DNA of 6,864 nt. Source: Sulfuricella sp. (GTDB lineage Bacteria; Pseudomonadota; Gammaproteobacteria; Burkholderiales; Sulfuricellaceae). The translations under genes were made by a program, and so were the position numbers. The notes beneath the pieces are model-generated. The model saw nothing but the letters and a program-made list of their open reading frames with translations, did no database searches and was not told where the DNA came from. The DNA is taken from assembly GCA_019911785.1 (NCBI GenBank), contig JAIOJM010000404.1, positions 1 through 6,864 of the forward strand, written 5' to 3'. Numbering within the stretch: the stretch's first letter is position 1; each line of letters opens with the position of its first letter. Below are positions 1-4,011 of the stretch, one piece after another.

Positions 1-207
1 GCCCTCGTGGCACTTGGCGCAGAAGCGCTTCTTGTCGACGATGTCCGGCACGGCAGAATGGTCCGCCTTGTTCATGACCCACTCGAAGCCCGCCTGGCCC
101 GGGTAGAAAAGAGTCATCTTCCTGGCTGGAACCTTGTCCCAATCGGGTGCCGCATAAGCTCCGCCCGCGACAAAGGCACCCATTACTGCAATCACGATTC
201 TTTTCAT
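1..207 (-). CDS. Exported c-type cytochrome, N-terminal part only (cut by window edge)
   Basis: This reading frame starts at ATG 207-205 and runs off the left edge after 69 codons, so only the N-terminus is visible. The ATG follows a GAGGGGAG ribosome-binding site (222-215) by 7 nt. The protein opens with a short Sec signal peptide (MKRIVIAVMGAFVAGGAYAA), with likely cleavage after an AYA motif. A mature start PDWDKVPARKMTLFYPGQ follows, and one heme-c motif CAKCH lies at about residues 64-68, at the window edge. It is 87 nt downstream of napC in the same direction with no terminator between them, so it is probably cotranscribed and may exchange electrons with NapC in the periplasm. The VPA...LFYPGQ...EW pattern before a CxxCH recalls, from memory, periplasmic cytochromes that carry an ethylbenzene-dehydrogenase/DMSO-reductase-like heme domain further on. 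That domain would lie outside the window, so the family assignment is tentative; the gene and its heme motif are clear. Confidence 0.8.
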   Translation of the reverse strand, partial: MKRIVIAVMGAFVAGGAYAAPDWDKVPARKMTLFYPGQAGFEWVMNKADHSAVPDIVDKKRFCAKCHEG

Positions 208-237
208 CTACACACTCCCCTCACAGCCGCCTTTACA

Positions 238-267
238 TCGGACGGCACAATAACAAATCCCGTCCGA
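238..267 (-). other. Intergenic stem-loop between napC and the downstream cytochrome gene
   Basis: TCGGACGG (238-245) and CCGTCCGA (260-267) are perfect 8-bp complements around a 14-nt A-rich loop (read on the plus strand). On the minus-strand transcript no T-run follows, so this is not a standard intrinsic terminator. It may shape mRNA decay or tune the ratio of the two cytochromes. The structure is seen in the sequence; the role is inferred. Confidence 0.45.
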
Positions 268-294
268 GCGGCCGGGTCAAATCAATCAATGTCC

Positions 295-939
295 TTACTG
301 CGCCGCCTTGGCCTCTTCCGCTTCCAGCAGCTGATGGACGGGTTTATGGGAAATACCCTTGTGGCAATCGATGCAGGTCTTCCCGTCCTCGATAGCACCT
401 TCGTGCTTGACCACAGAGCGATCCTTTTGCTTGGTTTTATCCATCGTCTCAAACTTGTGGCAGTTGCGGCATTCCTTGGAGTCTGCGTCCTTCATTTTCT
501 TCCACACCCGCTTGGCCATCTCCAGCCGCTTGGCCTCGAACTTCTCCGGCGTATTGACAGATTGCGTGATGTGGCCGATGACATCGCGTGCCGCCAGCAA
601 CTTCATGGTGAACTTGCGGCCATAGTCGACAGGGTTTTTGCTGCCGGCAACGTGGCAGTCGGCACAGGACACCGTAGTACCGGTGCGGTTGGTGTAGTGG
701 ACGGTCTTCTTGAGTTCTTCGTAGGGGATGGACATCTCGTGGCAGGAGAGACAGAATTCCGTGCGATTCGTCCATTCCATGCCGGTATTCAGACCGCCCC
801 ATATGAGAATGCCGCCGAGGGTGCCAATGGCGATCATTCTTAGCATCGAGCACTTCGGCGGCTTCATCAAGCGATGCAGGAACCCGCGTTTTTCGTTGAC
901 TTCGGCGTCGCAGGACGGCGGTTGTGTGTTTTCACCCAT
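295..939 (-). CDS. napC: NapC/NirT-family membrane tetraheme c-type cytochrome (quinol dehydrogenase)
   Basis: This 214-residue protein is predicted to oxidise membrane quinol and pass electrons to periplasmic reductases, typically NapAB. A polar cytoplasmic N-terminus of about 32 residues is followed by one membrane anchor (about 33-51). The periplasmic part has four CxxCH heme motifs at residues 63-67, 92-96, 157-161 and 189-193. The first reads CLSCHEM, the CxxCHxM form usual in the NapC/NrfH family. The TNRTEFCLSCHEM, ADSKECRNCH and GKTCIDCHKG stretches are typical of NapC/NirT, and the length fits the family (about 200 residues). The start ATG 939-937 has only a weak site (AGGG, 951-948, 8 nt away); a later Met25 lies just before the membrane segment, so N-terminal extension is the main uncertainty. 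Two extra cysteines (10 and 30) lie outside the heme motifs. It is separated from napFAB by fccAB and by two terminators, so it has its own expression unit. NirT or another NapC-like donor serving a different reductase cannot be excluded. Confidence 0.93.
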   Translation of the reverse strand: MGENTQPPSCDAEVNEKRGFLHRLMKPPKCSMLRMIAIGTLGGILIWGGLNTGMEWTNRTEFCLSCHEMSIPYEELKKTVHYTNRTGTTVSCADCHVAGSKNPVDYGRKFTMKLLAARDVIGHITQSVNTPEKFEAKRLEMAKRVWKKMKDADSKECRNCHKFETMDKTKQKDRSVVKHEGAIEDGKTCIDCHKGISHKPVHQLLEAEEAKAAQ

Positions 940-964
940 TGCTTAAACCCTATCTAAGTCGCAA

Positions 965-982
965 CGCTAGCATCCGCTAGCG
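965..982. repeat. Short inverted/direct repeat CGCTAGC just upstream of napC
   Basis: CGCTAGC (965-971) and GCTAGCG (976-982) are exact reverse complements separated by ATCC. Because GCTAGC is itself palindromic, the same word also recurs as a direct repeat with a 10-bp period (CGCTAGC at 965-971 and 975-981), one helical turn. It ends 26 bp before the napC start codon. It could be a small operator or a 7-bp hairpin in the napC leader; function is inferred from position only. Confidence 0.4.
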
Positions 983-1255
983 GTAAGTTCAGAACAGTAG
1001 AAAGGGAAGACGAATCGGACGGGTGACGGACAAACAGTCGGAAACTGTGGCGGCCACGAGCAAACCATATCCGATGGAAAAACGGCCCAGAACAGGCCAT
1101 TCAATCATCTCCCCCGTGGCGCCAGCCATGCCCGTTCAACCGGGCTGACCAACGATTTTATGTACCTTTAGCCATCAGCAACGTGCTAGAAAAAGCGCGC
1201 GGCGCCGGATGGTATTCGGTCTCTTCTTCTTAAAGTGTCTTTGCACCTTGAAATT

Positions 1256-1284
1256 AATTTAAACCATATTTTCGCCGGAAGCAA
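1256..1284 (-). promoter_or_regulatory. Candidate promoter for the napC unit (weak)
   Basis: On the minus strand TTGCTT (1284-1279) and TAAATT (1261-1256) are separated by exactly 17 bp, matching sigma-70 -35 and -10 hexamers at 3 and 4 of 6 positions. It is the most AT-rich part of the gap and lies just past the fccB terminator. Use of this site would give a leader of about 310 nt before napC. A nearer promoter without clear consensus is equally possible. Confidence 0.2.
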
Positions 1285-1339
1285 TAAATTTTTTTCTACC
1301 TAAATCCTTGCGCCCCTCCATGGCGGTGAGCGCACCAAC

Positions 1340-1368
1340 AAAAAAACCCCGCACCAGGCGGGGTTTTT
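1340..1368 (-). terminator. Strong intrinsic terminator after fccB (symmetrical, potentially bidirectional)
   Basis: CCCCGC (1347-1352) pairs with GCGGGG (1358-1363) around the 5-nt loop ACCAG. A seven-base A tract (1340-1346) precedes the stem and a five-base T tract (1364-1368) follows it on the plus strand. Read on the minus strand, the GC stem is followed by seven T, a classic rho-independent terminator about 20 nt past the fccB stop codon. The flanking A and T tracts would let it act in both directions, though no plus-strand gene is seen here that would need it. Confidence 0.92.
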
Positions 1369-1388
1369 GCATTTCAGTACACTACGGA

Positions 1389-2666
1389 TCAGGTCGACAT
1401 CTCGTGCAGGATGTTCTTGATCCAGCTCCTGGCATAAACCGCTTCCAGCTCGGACAGATCCGGCGACACGCCGCCCGAGTTCGGCACGGCAATGGTCTTG
1501 CCTTCCGCCACCTTGTAGATGCCGGCCACGGATATCGCCTCCTTCTCGGTCACGTAGCTGTAGCAAACGTTGGCGTGGGACGGGTCAATCAGATCCTTGC
1601 CATTCATCAGCTGCACGATGTTGGTCGCGCACACCTTCGCCTGGGAATTGGCAGAGTAGCCGGACTTCGGCATCGCGCCGGCAATGCAGGCATCGCCGAT
1701 GATATGCACGTCCTTGGCAATAGTGGATTCGAAGGTCAGCTGGTTGACCGGGCACCATTTCTTGTCCTCGCCCACCACGCCGGCTTTATGCGCGATCAGG
1801 CCGGCCTTCTGCGGCGGCACCAGGTTAATCAGGTCGCCCTTGATTTCTTCCACACCGGTATCCACGGTACGTTTTTTATGATCGACCTTGGTCACTTTGT
1901 TGGCGGCATGGTAATCGATCATGCCCGCATAATGCTTGGCCCAGGCCTTCTTGAACAACGGGCCCTTGGAAACGATGTCCGGGTTGGCGTCGAGCACGAT
2001 GATCTTGGCCGTCGGATTGTGGTTTTTCAGGTGCCAGGCAAACATGCTGATCCGCTCGTACGGCCCAGGCGGGCAACGGAACGGCGTCATGGGGATAGAC
2101 ATCACCACCGTGCCGCCCTTGGGCAGGTCTACCAGCTGCTTGCGCAGCAGCAGGGTCTGCTCGCCCGCTTTCCATGCGTGCGGCACGTGCTTGGGCGTCT
2201 CGACCGGGTCATAGCCTTCGATTTCCTCGAAGCGGAAATCGATGCCGGGAGAAAGCACCAGGCGGTCGTAGCTGATGGAGCCCCCGGAAACTACGACCTT
2301 CCTGGCGGCGGTGTCCACTGCGGTCACTTCATCGTAAACCATCTTGATGCCGTTGTTTGCCGCAAGCTTGTCATAGGTGATGGTGTTGTCCTTGATATCG
2401 CGGAAACCACCGATGACAGTATTGCTGAACGGGCAGGAAACGTACTGCTTGCTGCGCTCGACAATCACCACTTCGATGGAGGGATCGTTCACGCGTATGT
2501 ATTTTGCAACGATGCTGCCACCGTAGCCGCCACCGATCACCACCACGCGGCGGCCTTTCTTGGGCAACATCTCGGCAGCCGATGCAATGAAGGGCGCCCC
2601 CGCCAAACCTACGCCAGTTGCCGCTCCCAGCAGCTTGATAAAACTTCTGCGGTCCATATTCGACAT
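1389..2666 (-). CDS. fccB: Flavocytochrome c sulfide dehydrogenase, flavoprotein subunit FccB
   Basis: This 425-residue periplasmic flavoprotein is predicted to oxidise sulfide to sulfur or polysulfide and pass electrons to the hemes of FccA. A twin-arginine signal (RRSFIKLLG, residues 6-14) ends near an ASA motif at about 28-30, so export in folded form with FAD is expected. A dinucleotide-binding motif VVVIGGGYGG (41-50) binds FAD. Cys78 in YVSCPFSN matches the cysteine that binds FAD covalently in the Allochromatium vinosum enzyme. Cys198 in FRCPPGPYER and Cys305 in KWCPVN match its redox-active disulfide pair. A second FAD motif, HIIGDACIAGAMPKSGYSAN (321-340), and the C-terminal YSW-type segment also fit, as does the length. 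The start ATG 2666-2664 follows GAGGAGG (2681-2675) by 8 nt; an ATG three codons later is possible. It starts 17 nt after the fccA stop and is cotranscribed with it. SoxF belongs to the same family, but the adjoining diheme FccA favours FccB. Confidence 0.95.
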   Translation of the reverse strand: MSNMDRRSFIKLLGAATGVGLAGAPFIASAAEMLPKKGRRVVVIGGGYGGSIVAKYIRVNDPSIEVVIVERSKQYVSCPFSNTVIGGFRDIKDNTITYDKLAANNGIKMVYDEVTAVDTAARKVVVSGGSISYDRLVLSPGIDFRFEEIEGYDPVETPKHVPHAWKAGEQTLLLRKQLVDLPKGGTVVMSIPMTPFRCPPGPYERISMFAWHLKNHNPTAKIIVLDANPDIVSKGPLFKKAWAKHYAGMIDYHAANKVTKVDHKKRTVDTGVEEIKGDLINLVPPQKAGLIAHKAGVVGEDKKWCPVNQLTFESTIAKDVHIIGDACIAGAMPKSGYSANSQAKVCATNIVQLMNGKDLIDPSHANVCYSYVTEKEAISVAGIYKVAEGKTIAVPNSGGVSPDLSELEAVYARSWIKNILHEMST

Positions 2667-2683
2667 ATTCTTTTCCTCCTCAA

Positions 2684-3259
2684 TTATTGCTGGCTGGCGT
2701 AGAAGTGCATCAGAGCATCAACGTCATCCTTGCTCAGGCCTTCTAATTTTTCCGCCATTTTCTTCGGCATCGGACGCTTCTTCGCCAGGAAATCGTCCAT
2801 GGTGATCTGTAGATATTCGAGCCACTGGCCGGCAATCACACCACCATCTTCAGACTCGCGGCCATCTTCCTGATGGCATTTCTTGCAATTCTGGCTGTGC
2901 AGTTCCTTGCCTTTCACTGCCTTGGCGGAATTCACGCTTTGCGCGTAGCGCACGAACTTCTGCTGGCTGAAGAATTCGCCCATGGCGTTGAAATCATCGT
3001 CGGAGTAGGCCTTTGCAATCCGATTCATAACGGTTCCAGGACGCTCTTCACTCTTAAATTTTTTCATGGCATCGGAAATATATACCGCCGGCTGCCCAGC
3101 CAGCGTAGGTATGCTGGGGCCAACGCTTTGGCCAAAGCCGCCGTGACAGGCGGAGCAGGTATTCGACAACATGGCGGGGGTGGCACCAGCTGCCCACAGC
3201 GACGAACTGACGGCAAGCCCTCCGGCCAGCAAAGCAAGGTTAAACAGTTTGAGTCTCAT
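2684..3259 (-). CDS. fccA: Flavocytochrome c sulfide dehydrogenase, diheme cytochrome subunit FccA
   Basis: This 191-residue exported diheme cytochrome is predicted to accept electrons from the FccB flavin and hand them to soluble periplasmic carriers. A Sec signal peptide (MRLKLFNLALLAGGLAVSSS, then LWAAG) is likely cleaved near residue 24. Two similar cytochrome c domains follow, with heme motifs CSACH (35-39) and CKKCH (125-129). Met78 in VMNRIAKAYS and Met164 in KRPMPKKM are candidate sixth ligands. The MLSNTCSACHG, VMNRIAKAYS, IAGQW, RPMPKKMA and C-terminal FYASQQ stretches closely match what I recall of A. vinosum FccA. The frame is open upstream to an alternative start at 3295, but AGGAGG (3269-3264) lies 4 nt before ATG 3259, and that start gives a clean signal peptide, so 3259 is chosen. 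The gene order cytochrome then flavoprotein matches known fccAB operons. Confidence 0.95.
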   Translation of the reverse strand: MRLKLFNLALLAGGLAVSSSLWAAGATPAMLSNTCSACHGGFGQSVGPSIPTLAGQPAVYISDAMKKFKSEERPGTVMNRIAKAYSDDDFNAMGEFFSQQKFVRYAQSVNSAKAVKGKELHSQNCKKCHQEDGRESEDGGVIAGQWLEYLQITMDDFLAKKRPMPKKMAEKLEGLSKDDVDALMHFYASQQ

Positions 3260-3263
3260 TGTT

Positions 3264-3269
3264 CCTCCT
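3264..3269 (-). promoter_or_regulatory. Ribosome-binding site deciding the fccA start
   Basis: AGGAGG on the minus strand, 4 nt before ATG 3259-3257. It selects this start over the in-frame upstream start at 3295, which would put 12 polar residues before the signal peptide. Confidence 0.85.
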
Positions 3270-3293
3270 AATTTATTAAACGTCGTCAAGCTC

Positions 3294-3299
3294 ATAATA
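3294..3299 (-). promoter_or_regulatory. Candidate -10 element of the fccAB promoter
   Basis: TATTAT on the minus strand matches 5 of 6 bases of the sigma-70 -10 hexamer. It lies 34 bp before the fccA start. The bases about 17 bp further upstream do not form a good -35 hexamer, as is common in activator-dependent promoters. The predicted transcript start is near 3287, leaving a leader of about 28 nt that contains the ribosome-binding site. Confidence 0.4.
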
Positions 3300-3305
3300 C
3301 CTTGT

Positions 3306-3335
3306 CCGCGGTATTTTTTGCGAGGCCGCGTATTT
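3306..3335. repeat. Imperfect direct repeat in the fcc promoter region
   Basis: CCGCGGTATTT (3306-3316) and CCGCGTATTT (3326-3335) differ by one inserted G and start exactly 20 bp apart, close to two helical turns. They lie between the candidate -10 element and the larger inverted repeat, overlapping the latter by two bases. They could be tandem regulator sites or chance similarity. Confidence 0.3.
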
Positions 3336-3363
3336 AAGTCCTCTATGCACCCGAAGGACTTAA
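3334..3363. promoter_or_regulatory. Operator-like inverted repeat upstream of fccAB
   Basis: TTAAGTCCT (3334-3342) and AGGACTTAA (3355-3363) are perfect 9-bp reverse complements with a 12-bp spacer. The half-site offset is 21 bp, two helical turns, so a dimeric regulator could contact one DNA face. The centre is about 61 bp upstream of the transcript start predicted from TATTAT, a usual activator position. It could instead form a hairpin in read-through RNA from napB, but no T-run follows on the minus strand. The regulator is unknown; a sulfide- or redox-responsive protein is a guess from context. Confidence 0.5.
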
Positions 3364-3393
3364 TCTGGATAACCTCTGAAAATTGAACTACAT

Positions 3394-3446
3394 AAAAACG
3401 CCTTTACAACTGGGCGTGGCGCACTTCCACTCCCAGTCGCAAAGGC
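3394..3446 (-). terminator. Intrinsic terminator at the end of the nap operon
   Basis: A long imperfect stem forms from GCCTTT (3400-3405) with AAAGGC (3441-3446), ACTGGG (3409-3414) with CCCAGT (3432-3437) and GTGG (3416-3419) with CCAC (3427-3430), around a 7-nt loop. On the minus strand it is followed by G and five T (3398-3394). It begins about 20 nt past the napB stop codon and separates the nap unit from fccAB. Confidence 0.85.
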
Positions 3447-3465
3447 TGTACGGCGCGGCCGAATA

Positions 3466-3933
3466 TCAGTTTCCTGACTTGTTCGACCGGAAAGTGTTGC
3501 TCACCAGCGGTTGCGCGTTGACCTGCGGAACATGGCACTGGTTGCAGTTGTAGCGCGCCATTGAGATCTTGTCCATCACCTTGCCATCGCGGTCCTTGTA
3601 GTGGCTGTCGCCGATCTTGGGTGCCTTTTCCTCCTTGTAGAACGGCTTGTCATGGCATTCCAGGCAGCGGTTCACCTTGAAATTGATGTTATAGCCATCG
3701 GCCTTGTGCGGAATCAGCGGCGGCTGCTGCTCAAAGCTGCGGGCAATCTTTTCCTGCTCGCCCGGCGTCTTGCCGGCGTACTCCGTCATGGCCGGCACCA
3801 GATCCTGCGCGGTCAGCTGGTTCGGGCGCAGGCCGCGCACATCGACTTTTTCGCCCGTGGCGGCGCAGGACGCGACCAGGACAGTAACGAGCGCTGCAAA
3901 AAGCGTCGCTACAAGGGGTTTCATAGTCTTCAT
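3466..3933 (-). CDS. napB: Periplasmic nitrate reductase diheme electron-transfer subunit NapB
   Basis: This 155-residue diheme cytochrome passes electrons from NapC to the NapA iron-sulfur cluster. Heme motifs CLECH (90-94) and CNQCH (130-134) are present. His76 in PPLIPH and His111 in DSHYKDRDG fit the distal heme ligands known in NapB. The PPLIPH..YNIN..VNRCLECH and ARYNCNQCHVPQ..A.PLVSNTF stretches are diagnostic. The start ATG 3933-3931 follows GGAGG (3943-3939) by 5 nt. Two in-frame upstream starts (TTG 3948, ATG 3945) overlap this site and are less likely. The N-terminus is a hydrophobic signal ending VLVASC, in which V-A-S-C (20-23) fits a lipobox; NapB is normally a free periplasmic protein, so lipid anchoring would be unusual. 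An ordinary signal-peptidase cut after SCA is the alternative. The gene starts 78 nt after napA, with a hairpin between, and a terminator follows. No napG, napH or napC adjoins it. Confidence 0.96.
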   Translation of the reverse strand: MKTMKPLVATLFAALVTVLVASCAATGEKVDVRGLRPNQLTAQDLVPAMTEYAGKTPGEQEKIARSFEQQPPLIPHKADGYNINFKVNRCLECHDKPFYKEEKAPKIGDSHYKDRDGKVMDKISMARYNCNQCHVPQVNAQPLVSNTFRSNKSGN

Positions 3934-3938
3934 GTATT

Positions 3939-3943
3939 CCTCC
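3939..3943 (-). promoter_or_regulatory. Ribosome-binding site deciding the napB start
   Basis: GGAGG on the minus strand, 5 nt before ATG 3933-3931. It overlaps the second of two upstream in-frame starts (ATG 3945) and lies only 2 nt past the first (TTG 3948), so it supports the shorter protein. Confidence 0.8.
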
Positions 3944-3972
3944 ATCAAATCAGTAAGCGATATTCCGGTAAG

Positions 3973-3995
3973 GGGCGCCGCACGAGGCGGCGCCC
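3973..3995 (-). other. Perfect GC-rich hairpin between napA and napB
   Basis: GGGCGCCGC (3973-3981) and GCGGCGCCC (3987-3995) are exact 9-bp complements around the loop ACGAG. On the minus transcript the stem is followed by CCUUACC rather than a U-run, so full termination is unlikely. A second pairing, GCACGAG (3980-3986) with CTCGTGC (4001-4007), uses the loop and stem edge and excludes the main fold. The structure lies 16 nt past the napA stop and 39 nt before the napB start. It may protect upstream mRNA or set the NapA to NapB ratio; this is inferred. Confidence 0.6.
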
Positions 3996-4011
3996 ATCGA
4001 CTCGTGCCAAG

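Larger units (their letters stand above)
940..1339. other. Gene-free leader/promoter region upstream of napC
   Basis: No plausible protein-coding gene is seen in these 400 bases. The end next to the fccB terminator is AT-rich and includes a perfect palindrome AAATTAATTT (1251-1260). The rest is GC-rich and holds several short inverted repeats: CGCTAGC/GCTAGCG (965-982), ACAGT/ACTGT (1034-1048), GTGGC/GCCAC (1047-1057), the palindrome TGGCGCCA (1117-1124) and GCCCG/CGGGC (1130-1145). The region must contain the promoter of napC and the following cytochrome, because a strong terminator isolates it from fccB. I found no good FNR-type TTGAT-N4-ATCAA site. Confidence 0.6.

Noticed and set aside
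276..294. ATCAATCAATG tract as an anaerobic regulator site before the downstream cytochrome
   Set aside because: It is a tandem, not an inverted, arrangement of ATCA and lies within an apparent operon just past the napC stop codon.
237..1022. Shared nine-base word ATCGGACGG at 237-245 and 1014-1022, flanking napC
   Set aside because: Flanking bases diverge at once and one copy is part of a hairpin; two matches of this length are not enough to suggest a mobile element or duplicated site.
1248..1263. Possible FNR-type site near TTGAAATTAATTTAA
   Set aside because: The second half-site does not match ATCAA at the required spacing; it is better described as an AT-rich palindrome.
1308..2702. 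Long plus-strand open frame opposite fccB and the end of fccA
   Set aside because: It is antisense to clearly conserved FccB, has no recognisable domain and is rich in His, Arg and Ala as expected for a shadow frame in GC-rich DNA.
3934..3948. Upstream TTG or ATG as the napB start
   Set aside because: They overlap or immediately flank the GGAGG site that is well placed for ATG 3933, and no better ribosome-binding site precedes them.
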